IMG/VR virus record: IMGVR_UViG_3300024518_005299
Span: 1-64,000 of that record
Reading direction: 5' to 3' (one strand)
DNA length: 64,000 nt
Source: a virus
Shown: piece by piece, positions 42,701 through 52,000 of the stretch
How positions within the stretch are numbered: the first letter of the stretch is position 1
Layout of the letters: each line of letters starts with the position of its first letter
Program-made: the position numbers and the translations under genes
The notes under the pieces: generated by a model
The model's input: the letters and a program-made list of their open reading frames with translations, nothing else
The model's database searches: none
Told to the model about the DNA's origin: nothing

Positions 42701-44241
42701 AGTCGTGGACATTCTTAAGTTGGGTATTCCCGCCTACTATTTCAAATTCTGATCGCCATTACATCATGGCCAAGAGTGATGGTATGTCTGGTATTCAGGT
42801 TTACACACCGCCTGATAGTTTGAACCCAACTACGAATGCCTCGGGCATAATATCAGCTAGTGAAAATGGAAGCTTAGCTCCAGGACAATGGAATCATCTA
42901 GCCGTAGTATTTGATCGTAACAATAACGAATTCACAACGATTGTCAATGGTCGTTATGCCGGTACTACCTTTGACACTTTAGTAGAAGTGCCTGTAAATA
43001 ATTCTGGCATGGCATTCGGTGGTCGTGGAGATCAACAACTTGTGGCTTTGCCTGGAGGTAGTGCGTTTTCTGGTTATCTAGATGACCCAATGTTATTCTC
43101 CAGGGCTCTTACCCTACCGGAAGTCTCAGGGTTAGCAGCTAATAGTTATAGCTATAATGATGGGTATACTGAATTTACAGGAGGCCCAGTTGGTGGTTAT
43201 ATAAGTGGTCTTCCACAATTTATTATCTCAGGCTTAATTGGTTCGTTCTTACATGGTTCGGCTCAAGACGTTGAATTGATTGGTGGTTATGTCAGTGGTG
43301 TCGAGGGATTGTGTATTCCATATGGTGGTTTTATACATGGTAAAGCATTCACCAGTGGGCATATAGGCGCATTCCTACATGGATCTAAAGAAGCCAGTGG
43401 AGTCTTTGGGCACTTCATTCATGGTATTGATAGCGTTAGTGGATTCATTGGTCATTATGCGTTCGGTGCATGTGAGTCTAATGGCGAGTTTGATGTGATC
43501 CTTAATTTTTCTGTTATTACCAATAAAAGTTTTGATGCGCGGCTAGGTGTTGAGAAGACACAATTTATTGACTTTGATGCTAAGCTAGGTGTTATTCGAA
43601 TTACACAACCACCAAGCTGCACGTTTGAAGCGCCTCTAACTGGAGAGCTTGGATCGGGCACACCATTTGTACTAACCGTTAGTGGTAGTGGTATTGCGCA
43701 AGATAATAAAGATATCATTGGAACTCGTTTTACATTTGCTGATTTTAAAGACGCTGAAAAGGGTACGTTAGTTGGTGGTGTTGCTAATAGTGGGTTATAT
43801 CAAGCACAGCGCGAGTTTGATACGGCAGGTTGGTTCACGCTGAAAATCGAAGTTATCGACAGCTTTGGTTATCGTGCTAGTTGCTGTCGTCCATTTTTAC
43901 TCGTGCCATCCGGCTCTACATCAGGCGCATTCATCAATAGCCTACCAGGAGTTTCAATTGAAAGTTCAACAAATACTGGTAGTGCCATTAATACGGTATC
44001 CTTTACGCACTCATTATCGGGTTTAGATACAACCAGCGGGTTGTTATCGTACACGGATTACAGTGATCAACAAGAGAGTTTAGTTGACAGCTTAGAGATG
44101 CCAGTGGGCACTCAGTTTGTTGACTTTGTTAGGAGGCATGACTACACCATGCCAGGTTTTTACTGCCCTATCTTTGTTGTCTCGGGCGAGTTCGGCATTG
44201 TGTCGGATACCGTTGCGAATGGAATTGACTACATTGTTTAA
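39730..44241 (+). CDS. Large tail adhesin with LamG-like domains, 1503 aa
   Basis: Four concanavalin/LamG-like domains follow one another at about 100-340, 430-640, 700-930 and 950-1140, each with a WxxxxW-type strand and calls such as WNHLAVVFDRNNNEFTTIVN. Residues about 1153-1247 are short repeats of the type SGxIGxFLHG (LIGSFLHGS, HIGAFLHGS, VFGHFIHGI, FIGHYAFGA). The C-terminal 200 residues look like Ig/PKD domains. It probably binds sugars on the host surface. It is rich in Ser-Gly pairs. A LAGLIDADG gene starts one base after its stop. Confidence 0.7.
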   Translation: MARAWNPNPGSVNYWRSDNPCLVLLHLMGDDEPPPPTAASLGPWSTFRKDSGPMKLHVTDGTNPDAASFETNIGVATTGLAPSQNFGDGTGHPTTSDSGLIFNGSSWVAGAHAEGFGVNFGDYLMERENATSNGGMGTWSFSNPSGLTICGWCNFAKTSTNTSTYRRIVGVRSIEGSTNGGWSVSIRPNDMSLRWEFVIAGGTRLRAVTTIGNANNPVPDEPFFFACQISRDRENEQGTGYTSCNASGVMSIWIGTPQSGLIHTTRGSFAHSNVCGWGPLRADYISYGGTGNGVNGISSSEHLSPNSVIDSIAVINDAPSTSGLEVLRLNGWNHVPATSDVEHSSFVPVLPGTEDLVGYWDWIDEFTSQGEDSFVLLNKAPTTSGILPIDFIAPGGASFGATFSTADNTADPVVPFTNKSMIPNETTTVGGQISNVNDTGIGVLIPAGSGINHLFPSTNPGKEGWTWIYWAQNAVEIGWQHKTLTQNNTKFVENYGDASNFENPGSYNVNFRGSGIIKEGIMYTPAATTNNRNLRKVATDEWHLRAIVWQTDATMVYSYWDGNSLEFASQRAHPSSGFSKEGHVEDPDASVFRIRNATPGSVTTSQWGPVAVYNRILSVAEMSGWALSGVSTVPFVSPIGTNFKQTLGYWPLDEFTVYHPTIVSGVRLNDESWYRHHLTNVSGQFSFDADPLNSRIANNALQVDTSGAMVSLERIFTGSNLDMSNTRVVGSSGFSMGCWMHLPSGDLETQGNGSSGLFGDHMFMGCWDQEVDSRSWFLGMVDNKIRGRVVLDDGTVRNFSTNLTPRFNDKFFVGMDVQPSGSVLNGRMFYAEEFADDEFLAIHDSTFGNSTDVLQSVGASGFSILNAPNLQFGFPSGTRMNNPFVYAGAPIVSDWIGIKQAGINEVTLGSGAVSVTDPENISHWKFDDQASRFVDFGKEQNFLFPINQDGNKIGVIGAIHSSGVVIRRPEYYDTLANNPQSRRLDLGSGNQSWTFLSWVFPPTISNSDRHYIMAKSDGMSGIQVYTPPDSLNPTTNASGIISASENGSLAPGQWNHLAVVFDRNNNEFTTIVNGRYAGTTFDTLVEVPVNNSGMAFGGRGDQQLVALPGGSAFSGYLDDPMLFSRALTLPEVSGLAANSYSYNDGYTEFTGGPVGGYISGLPQFIISGLIGSFLHGSAQDVELIGGYVSGVEGLCIPYGGFIHGKAFTSGHIGAFLHGSKEASGVFGHFIHGIDSVSGFIGHYAFGACESNGEFDVILNFSVITNKSFDARLGVEKTQFIDFDAKLGVIRITQPPSCTFEAPLTGELGSGTPFVLTVSGSGIAQDNKDIIGTRFTFADFKDAEKGTLVGGVANSGLYQAQREFDTAGWFTLKIEVIDSFGYRASCCRPFLLVPSGSTSGAFINSLPGVSIESSTNTGSAINTVSFTHSLSGLDTTSGLLSYTDYSDQQESLVDSLEMPVGTQFVDFVRRHDYTMPGFYCPIFVVSGEFGIVSDTVANGIDYIV

Positions 44242-44877
44242 ATGAGAAAAACACTTCATCAAAAGGATTTAGATTTTTTTCAAACACCTAATGAACTTAA
44301 TTGTTATTGGGCGGGTTTCATAGCGGCTGATGGAAATATCCAGCCTTCTAAAAATACTGTATGCGTTGTGCTTGCAGCAAAAGACAAATGTCATTTGGAA
44401 AAATTAGCAAAAGATATTCAGTATACTGGATCTGTTAAAGACACTATTACTAAACTAAATAATAAATCTTATCCGGGTGCCCGTTTGAGTATTTGTGGCG
44501 CATCTAATATCATCCACGATCTAGAATTGAATTTCAACATCATAGCCAATAAGTCTTTGACCTTACAATCACCCCAACATCTATCTAGAAGATTATCGTT
44601 GGCATTTATTATTGGATATTTTGATGGTGATGGCTCTACTGGAGTATACAAAAGTACAGGTCGTAGAATGGTGTTTTTAGGCACTTACGATATGCTTAGC
44701 TGGATTAAAGTAATATTTGATGAAGAGTTTCCACAACATGTTTATAAAAATCTGCCCACTGTACGTAAACATAAGGGCATATATGAATATGGCGTTTGTG
44801 GTAAAAGGGCAGAGTATATCATGTCCAAATTGCGAGAAATTGATGTGCCTCGTCTGGGAAGAAAGTGGGCTAGATGA
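44242..44877 (+). CDS. LAGLIDADG homing endonuclease 1
   Basis: A 211-residue monomeric-type endonuclease with two motifs: YWAGFIAADG (22-31) and FIIGYFDGDG (about 121-130), whose final acidic residues bind metal. It begins directly at the stop of the adhesin and overlaps the next gene by four bases. No strong ribosome site precedes it. It is AT-rich compared with neighbours. It probably homes between phages lacking it. Confidence 0.85.
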   Translation: MRKTLHQKDLDFFQTPNELNCYWAGFIAADGNIQPSKNTVCVVLAAKDKCHLEKLAKDIQYTGSVKDTITKLNNKSYPGARLSICGASNIIHDLELNFNIIANKSLTLQSPQHLSRRLSLAFIIGYFDGDGSTGVYKSTGRRMVFLGTYDMLSWIKVIFDEEFPQHVYKNLPTVRKHKGIYEYGVCGKRAEYIMSKLREIDVPRLGRKWAR

Positions 44878-47120
44878 CATGTTCAGACGATCCATCAGGA
44901 GTATTTGAATTTATAACTCGTCCTATTACTTATCCTAGACTACCGTTTCAGTTGACGTCAGGTGAGTTGGTGACGTTTGAATCAAGATTCTTTTCATTAC
45001 CGGCATATAGTCTATTAGCTGCCAAACGCCTATTTACAGAATCGGCTTCTCATCCTATCGCCAGTGGTGACGTTAAGCTTTACATCAATAAAGATGCGGG
45101 GATCGCTCCTAATATTGAGCCCACTCTAAGCGGCGTTGAGTATCTAGACGGGACGCCACACTATGTGGATTATATAACAGACATGCGTTCGCTCCTTAGT
45201 GAGGTAGTTAACTTACAAGCAGCAGATTCTGATTGGCTTGCATCTCATTTTCTAGAAGCTCATTTAAGTAACGCTCGTGCAACCTATGCTACAGACGTGG
45301 GGGATGGTCAATTTGTACATCCCGAACCAACTAGCACGGTCCCTTCTGGAGCAACTCCTCCTGGATCTTCAGGTTCTATCCAGCCTCCTGGTGATGGATT
45401 TGAATTAGGCGCACAACAAATGATGGATATTGATATGGATGAGATTATGTATCTTCCAATCATCCGTCCTAAAAATCAAAGTTCAACATCGATTGATACT
45501 GCTTCTATTCCTACTGAGCCAATATTTCCTGCCGTGATTACTACAGCAGGTGCAGCGCCAATATTAAATTCTTTTGATGAAAATAATTATAATCAGCTTG
45601 CTTTAGGGGTTCATGCCTCTGGCGGTGGGTTGTTAGTGACTGGAGATGTATTAATCAATGGAGCGCAGGCTCCTGATCTTACATCACCTTCCGTTAAGTT
45701 TTTGACTGGGTCTGGTCAAACCGGAGTAGCAGAAGGAGCATTTAGAGAAGAAATTCCATGGGCTTTATATCCTGCGCAAAGGGAACTTTGTTCTTACTAC
45801 ACGCCAGAAGTTGCGATTAACACAATCAACGCATCGGGGCGGCAGGCGCTCTTCGATGTTCCCGGCGTGTCTTTAACAAACAATACAGTATTGCTTCTAA
45901 ATGTATCCGAGGCGGGTACTAGTGGACAAGTAGTTGCTAATTATCCTGCAAATTACCATGCCACAAGTGGTATTGATGCCAATGGACATGCACATAACGG
46001 TGTTCATGTTTGTAATAAGTTGATCTATGATGTAGGTAGTAACCCGGCAGTTGGTTTTAGTCCTGTTAATGGTCAGAAAGTATTTGCTCATTATCTCGAT
46101 TCGTCTTCTACCAGTTCGAAAGGTCGTCCGTGGTCGTCTGCAGCAGCAAAATATCAAAATGGTGATAACCTATTTGGAAAGGGTCAAATCGTTACCGCGT
46201 TTGATGGAAGCACTGGTTCGGTTATTAACTGGGCTAGTACTAATAATACATTTTCGCCAGTGTCTTGGGCAGAGCTTAAAACAGAGGCGTTACAACCCAT
46301 TGTCTTCTTTGGTCATGCGAGTGTTAATTTTCAGACAGCAGACATACAGGCGGGGTCTGATCGTGGAGTTATATCGCTTAAACAATATGCACAATGGGGA
46401 TTTATTGATACTATCGTCTTTCCTGATTTAGATCGCGCGCAGGGTGGACAACGTAAGACGAGTACTATCACTACAACAACTAGTAGTTATAAAGAAGGTA
46501 AGAATTCTATTGGGGAATTTGCTTGGATTGAGTTAGATGATTCTCCGGTGACTACGACATCCGACATTATATTTTACGAGAATACATTTGGTGTTAACAA
46601 TATCTTTTCATTCTTTTTTGATCAAAGGCCCGGTAATGGATTTGTGCATGTCAATGGAGATATTTATGTGCAGTGGACCCTTCTCTCATTTGCGGCTGGT
46701 GATGCCACTTTGCGCAATAATCTATTTGCTCCTATCGGTGATAGGTCATTTATATTAACGCCACCGGAGAGTCGATCTGATGTGATCGTCACTATTGGAT
46801 TTTTCCCATCATGGGCGCGACGTCGTTATATTACTGTTAATAACCAAGTTTCAGTTCCAAGGAACATTGAGTTGTCGCCAGCTAATTCATCCACTATTTC
46901 ATTTGATCCGGATATTGGATTTGATGATACTTTTGTCACAGAATATAGCGCTCCAGTTTGGGATCCAGACAATGGGGTAAATTATCTTTATTTTCGATGG
47001 AGCGATGGTGGTTCGACCAGGATCTTTTTTGCTCATATGAATACAGATTTTGTCATTTTTCGAATTAACCAAGTGTCTGAGGGCGTCTTATTTGGTAGGC
47101 CAGTCCTATTGTCAATTTAA
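44874..47120 (+). CDS. Putative tail tip or baseplate protein, 748 aa
   Basis: A beta-rich protein with a Pro/Ser/Gly linker near 150-175 (VPSGATPPGSSGSIQPPGDG) separating an N-terminal domain from a larger C-terminal domain. The latter contains ANYHATSGIDANGHAHNGVH and many aromatic strands. No family is recognised. Position between adhesin and hub-like genes points to tail tip or side fibre. A promoter box lies just downstream. Confidence 0.5.
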   Translation: MTCSDDPSGVFEFITRPITYPRLPFQLTSGELVTFESRFFSLPAYSLLAAKRLFTESASHPIASGDVKLYINKDAGIAPNIEPTLSGVEYLDGTPHYVDYITDMRSLLSEVVNLQAADSDWLASHFLEAHLSNARATYATDVGDGQFVHPEPTSTVPSGATPPGSSGSIQPPGDGFELGAQQMMDIDMDEIMYLPIIRPKNQSSTSIDTASIPTEPIFPAVITTAGAAPILNSFDENNYNQLALGVHASGGGLLVTGDVLINGAQAPDLTSPSVKFLTGSGQTGVAEGAFREEIPWALYPAQRELCSYYTPEVAINTINASGRQALFDVPGVSLTNNTVLLLNVSEAGTSGQVVANYPANYHATSGIDANGHAHNGVHVCNKLIYDVGSNPAVGFSPVNGQKVFAHYLDSSSTSSKGRPWSSAAAKYQNGDNLFGKGQIVTAFDGSTGSVINWASTNNTFSPVSWAELKTEALQPIVFFGHASVNFQTADIQAGSDRGVISLKQYAQWGFIDTIVFPDLDRAQGGQRKTSTITTTTSSYKEGKNSIGEFAWIELDDSPVTTTSDIIFYENTFGVNNIFSFFFDQRPGNGFVHVNGDIYVQWTLLSFAAGDATLRNNLFAPIGDRSFILTPPESRSDVIVTIGFFPSWARRRYITVNNQVSVPRNIELSPANSSTISFDPDIGFDDTFVTEYSAPVWDPDNGVNYLYFRWSDGGSTRIFFAHMNTDFVIFRINQVSEGVLFGRPVLLSI

Positions 47121-47131
47121 GATTTATTCTA

Positions 47132-47144
47132 TTTAGTGTATAAT
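47132..47144 (+). promoter_or_regulatory. Recurrent promoter box before endonuclease 4
   Basis: TTTAGTGTATAAT, a perfect copy, lies 17 bases before the ATG at 47161, with AAAAGGAGGATAGG between. It may have served the tail gene at 47871 before the endonuclease gene arrived. Confidence 0.7.
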
Positions 47145-47160
47145 TAAAAGGAGGATAGGA

Positions 47161-47874
47161 ATGCAAACAGGTGTGTATCAGATTAGAAATCTTAAAAATG
47201 ACAAGCTCTATATTGGCAGCGCCGCCGGTCAACGCGGTTTTGAGCACCGCTGGGGTAATCATTTGAGTGATTTGAATCTTGGTCGACACGACAATTCTTA
47301 CTTACAAAGAGCTTGGGATAAGTATGGTGCTGAAGCTTTTATTTTTGAGATTCTAGAGATGTGTCTTTCCGAGCAATGTATTGAGCGAGAGCAGCACTAT
47401 ATGGATTCTTTACTTTTTGCTAGCTGTAATGATCAGAGATTTAAACAATTAGGATATAATATTCTGAGGGTGGCTAGTAGTTCGTTAGGGTATAGACATT
47501 CTGATGAAACAAAGATTAAGATGAGCCAATCAGCTAGTGGCAAGAACCATCCTATGTTTGGTAAAAATCTTACACAAGAGCGCAGAATGAAGATTAGTAA
47601 AGCATTACAAGGTAATAAGAACTCTCAAGGCGTTGTGCGTTCTGAAGAGGAGAGGCGACGAATCTCACAATTGCATAAAGGAAAGATAGTGTCTTTAGAA
47701 ACGAGAAATAAGTTATGTTTAGCAAATGCCAAGCTAACAATAGAACAAGTGCGTCAAATTAGACATATGTTAGCATTAGGGTGTGCTCAACAAAAGATTG
47801 CGGAAGTTTTCAATATGTCGAAAAAGGCTATTTCTAAGATTAAATTAGGACAAACATGGGGTGACATCAAATGA
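47161..47874 (+). CDS. GIY-YIG homing endonuclease 4
   Basis: A 237-residue protein: GVY (4-6), YIG (17-19), HRWGNH and FIFEILE. NUMOD-like repeats at about 115-185 (SDETKIKMSQSASGKN, TQERRMKISKALQGN, SEEERRRISQLHKGK), then an HTH (QQKIAEVFNMSKKAISKIK). It ends TWGDIK; the TGGGGTGA of its Trp-Gly codons is the likely ribosome site of the next gene (ATG 47871, overlapping its stop). A strong GGAGGATAGG site and a promoter box precede it. Confidence 0.87.
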   Translation: MQTGVYQIRNLKNDKLYIGSAAGQRGFEHRWGNHLSDLNLGRHDNSYLQRAWDKYGAEAFIFEILEMCLSEQCIEREQHYMDSLLFASCNDQRFKQLGYNILRVASSSLGYRHSDETKIKMSQSASGKNHPMFGKNLTQERRMKISKALQGNKNSQGVVRSEEERRRISQLHKGKIVSLETRNKLCLANAKLTIEQVRQIRHMLALGCAQQKIAEVFNMSKKAISKIKLGQTWGDIK

Positions 47875-48527
47875 ACTCGCTAACTTTTTTTGCTCCATCG
47901 GGGGCTCCTGCGTCAGGGACTGTGATTGAAGCTTTAGATCCGCCCGGTAACACCTCAGGTGCTAATAGCGTAGGATTTTTTGGAGCAGGCGGTCCTCAAG
48001 GGGTGCCATTTGCAATTATCGTTAATAAGTACCAGGATTCCACCTATATTACAGGCGTAAGCGGTTATAATATGGGCGTTGCTCCATTTGGAGTGAAGGC
48101 TAGTGGAGAACTTCTTAATACCAAATTTGAAGATACAACCTTGGCTAACGTTGCTGGTGTCGCTGGGGTAACATTAGCTGACATCCCCCAACTTTCTGGG
48201 ACCGTGCTCGTGCGCTTTGTACCATCAGGAGTTACTCCGGTGAGGACGCAAAATGTCCTATGTCGTACTGTAGTTCTTAATGCATCTAGCGGTGTAGACG
48301 ATGTGGCTGGCGTACCTGTAGGTTTAAAAATCCAAGGCTTTGAGCCTGGTGCTGATAGTTCTTGGACTCAAACGGCTGGCATTGGCGCTCTAGATAATCG
48401 CGTCTTCCTAGTTGATCACAATGCTACAGATCTAGTGCATGATTTCTTCGTATCACTTTCAGCTTCACCAGAGGCAGTTGGTGAACGTAATGATTTTGGT
48501 TTCCTATTCATAGTTGAGTTCCTTTAA
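47871..48527 (+). CDS. Putative tail protein, 218 aa
   Basis: A beta-rich protein starting MNSLTFFAPSGAPASGTVIE. Its C-terminus (HDFFVSLSASPEAVGERNDF) has a pattern seen in phage structural proteins and loosely resembles the endings of the proteins at 37754 and 38284. No enzyme motif is seen. Confidence 0.5.
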   Translation: MNSLTFFAPSGAPASGTVIEALDPPGNTSGANSVGFFGAGGPQGVPFAIIVNKYQDSTYITGVSGYNMGVAPFGVKASGELLNTKFEDTTLANVAGVAGVTLADIPQLSGTVLVRFVPSGVTPVRTQNVLCRTVVLNASSGVDDVAGVPVGLKIQGFEPGADSSWTQTAGIGALDNRVFLVDHNATDLVHDFFVSLSASPEAVGERNDFGFLFIVEFL

Positions 48528-48528
48528 G

Positions 48529-48608
48529 ATGTCAAAAGACATCAAGATAGGTGTCTACACTATTACTAATATTGGAAACATGTGATAGTTTTAAAATGGA
48601 GAGGTTAA
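48529..48608 (+). pseudogene. Remnant of a GIY-YIG homing endonuclease
   Basis: After the previous stop, an 18-codon frame (48529-48585) reads MSKDIKIGVYTITNIGNM and then stops. GVYTITNIGN matches the N-terminus of the four intact copies (GVYQIRNIVN in endonuclease 2) at 7 of 10 positions. At 48597-48608, TGG AGA GGT TAA reads Trp-Arg-Gly-stop, like the ends of the intact genes, and provides the GGAGAGG ribosome site of the next gene. It looks like a gene with its middle deleted. Confidence 0.5.
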
Positions 48609-48611
48609 ACG

Positions 48612-49085
48612 ATGAATTTAAAAACGATAGCAGAAAGTGCGCCATATCATTTGGCGACTAGTATCAATCAAACTCCTTTCCACAGATTTTGGGTAGTGTT
48701 GTTAGAAAATGGTTTAGAGGTTTATCAATCTTGTGATGATCCTAAGTTAAAAGAACCAAATTCGTGGATGCGCCTTAAACAATTTTGTCAAGACAACAAT
48801 GTGAAGCCTGCGAGTATGGCGGTTGCAAGCGCAGACTTAAATCCACATACGCAGATTAATCTAGATCCTCTTGCGGAGGGTTATTTCTACACCAAGCGGA
48901 TACGTAAGTTAATAGCGGCTAATCCTAATTTTTCGGGTCGTGAAGACCACGCCCAGGGTGTCGGACAGCTATATAAGGATACGCTAAAAATTATCTGGGA
49001 GCTTGATGATGGTAGGATTGAAATGGAAGAACGGAATATCAAAGATAATCCAAAATCCAACTTGGTATCACTTATAAGAAAATAG
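48612..49085 (+). CDS. Hypothetical tail-region protein, 157 aa
   Basis: A mixed protein starting MNLKTIAESAPYHLATSINQ. It contains FWVVLLENGLEVYQSCDDPK, likely a small alpha/beta fold. It lies directly before the hub-like gene and is separated by one base. Function unknown. Confidence 0.55.
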   Translation: MNLKTIAESAPYHLATSINQTPFHRFWVVLLENGLEVYQSCDDPKLKEPNSWMRLKQFCQDNNVKPASMAVASADLNPHTQINLDPLAEGYFYTKRIRKLIAANPNFSGREDHAQGVGQLYKDTLKIIWELDDGRIEMEERNIKDNPKSNLVSLIRK

Positions 49086-49086
49086 G

Positions 49087-52000
49087 ATGACTTATAGTCT
49101 AGCGGGAGAAAGCATTAGCGTTGAGGGCTTGGGGCTTGGTGACTGCAGCCCAATTATTACCTTCCCGTCTGGGCAAGTTCCCCTTAGTCAACCAGGCCAT
49201 GACTTAGAAGCGGCATTGCTGCAAATCAATGCTAGTTTTGGTTTTAATACCACCCCTCATAATTTCAACACATCATGGGTGCCTACCCGCGATGACCCGC
49301 AGGGATTTCATGGCGCTAGTGGACAGGCGCCTCTTCCCGGGGAAATCATCGGCTTTACTGTTGGTCAATTTTTAGTCAGTGGTGAGATTGTTCACTCAGA
49401 ATACCGAGTGAATTCAGGTGGCACTATCCTACAGATTAATCTTCGTGATACTCGTCGCTGTCTAGATGCCATTAAGTTGATGACAGAAGACCTTAAGGAT
49501 AATCCTGGGTCTGGCGTGATTTCTGTCGCGCGCGGTGTTCGTATCACCAAAGGTTTTACAGATATTGAAGGGAATATTTCCGAGGCACTCTTTCGGGAGT
49601 ACCGCAAGGTTTTAGAGCAAGGCTGCACATATCCTCAGATTCTAGATGCTATTCAGCTTGCTATTGATACAGGTGAAATTCAATTTGATATCAGCAAGAT
49701 TCCATCTAGAGAAGATCTTGAAGCAAATCTGGGTGGTGATGCGGCTGCGATTCGATTTAACTTTACAGGAGAGCCCCTCTCAGAAGCCATCACTCGTATT
49801 TTAGAAGCCACAGCGTATGATTGGTATTGGAGTATGTCCGAACAAAAGATACGCCTTATCAATCGGAAGATAGCTTTTGAGCTACGCGAAGATGAGCTGC
49901 TTAATATCGTCGCATCTCTAGGTGCAGCTAGTGGACTTGAGCAAACAACAAGCTTACAGTTCGGTGATGACTTAGTGACCCAACCACGTCGTGTTCGCCT
50001 ACTTGGCGCGCACCAAGAGGGCTGGTTGAACTCTGCGCTCCTAGCTGATATTGATGGTGTTGACGCGCCAGCATCCGGTATAGTTTTTACTCCAGCATGG
50101 CCTAACTTTTCCGTTCAATTCACAGATGCAGTAGGCATCTTGCGTGATTATATACCTGGTGATACAGAACTTCGTGCTGCTCTTAAAAGCATTGAGCATT
50201 GGACTTATTTTAAGAAGTATCAGACTACGGCACCTAACCTGGGCTTGACGTCTCCTGGATTTGGCTTGCCTATTGATGCGGGTAGTATTGCTGCACAACA
50301 TCCAGATTTTGCGAGTCGCGCTGATCCAGCCCAGCCTATTGCTACTCTAGGTGGTAATGAGTCAGGACAACTTCGTTTGATTAATAATCGTCGTGACGCT
50401 AATCAGAACTGGGTGCTCAATTTTTATAATCGTGTTCGTGATCATGCTACGAGATTCTTTGGTCGCGCCTATCTAGCGTCTGGCATTTTGGCTAATGAAG
50501 CTTCTGGTGCCTTCAAGCTTGCGACTGCAGCCTGGGGGAATGTTGAGAACCAGGTAGAGGGGCAGAGCATTAGTGCTACGGGCTCTAGTGGCCTCTTTGT
50601 CAATAACTATGAGATAAATCGTGATCTTGGTCCTCTCGCGCCTTTCAAAGGGACAGACGACAAGATTGCTTCATATGCTGTTTTGCCGTCTGGTACGGTT
50701 TATGGCACTGAGGGCGAAGAGCCACCCGCAGCCTTCGGTCAGTGGACGGAAGACTATAACATAGGTAACGTCCCAGCAACTTCAGGTCGCCGTGCACGTA
50801 CTGGAGAGCATTACATTCCTGTTACTCTTCTAGAGGTGGGCGATTTAGTCATCGATCCTCGTGATCCTTTAGCTGCATTTGAAGCGTATCCAGAGGGGAC
50901 TGTATTATGCGAGCTTCCAATTATCGCAGGCACAGGTTTATCTGAAAACTTTACTTTTCGTAATCTTGTTACTTTAACGGAAGACGCGCTAGACTCTGCT
51001 GGGTCTGGCATATTTGATTTACCTGATCCAGGTTTGTTGGTAGAGCCATATCAAACGTTAGTAGGAGTAGCTCTTCCGGTTACATTCACTGAACGTTATG
51101 GTATGTCATTTCCACAAGAATGGACGAGTGGAACTTTAAGTACAGATTGTGATAGTGAAATGGTAGTTGTAGATGATACATTTGCTCCATGGAACTTTCC
51201 ACCACAGGGACGAACGACCTCTCTCCAATTAATGGAGGATCGTGCTTTCCGTCGCTTGCAAGGCTTGATCGCGCCCGCAGCCAATTCTCAATTTGCTCAG
51301 ATTGAACTCGTTGGATTGCCAACAATCTCTTTTGACTCATTCTCTAATGCAGCACCCAACGCTAGTGGATTTATAGGCATTAGGAATCATGGTATCACTG
51401 ATGTTAACTTTAGTCTTGGCGTTGGTGGCATCCTCACAAATTATCGCATTGGAAGTTTCTTTGCAGAGTTTGGAAAAGAAGCACCTCTCGGTGAACGTCA
51501 ACGTGCAATTCTAAATGGTATTATTAATCCCATAGATGTTGATTTAGCCAGTCCACTTACGCCAACAGAAAGGACTCGTCCCCGTCGACCCAATGGTCCG
51601 ACAGTGATTAGCAACATCCCAGGGCGGGGCGAGACAATTCGTCGTGCTACTATTGATGAGGTGAATTTCGCCTTGACATTCAACAACACCCCTGATGCTG
51701 GTACGCAAGAACGCTATCGTGGCGTGACTAAACAAGAATACACAGTACCTGCTAAAATTGCTGGTAGCACTGATCCAGATTTTGATGATACGGTTGGAAA
51801 GGGCGGCGCATTTTGTATAGATGGATTTTTGAATATTGGTGATGAAGCACTTTACCACGTAAATGAATCTAAACTCCCAGGGCAACTTAGGGTTATCCAA
51901 CGTTACTGGGCTGGCGGTCGTCCATTCTCGAATGGTACTGTGGTTTTTGTCAGCGGCATTGGCAGTACGTCTTCCTTGTTTGATGTGGCAATTCAAGGCA

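Noticed and set aside
48528-48543. GATGTC-AAAA-GACATC hairpin as a terminator
   Set aside because: The stem is only six pairs and no U-run follows; the same bases are better explained as the start of the GIY-YIG remnant.
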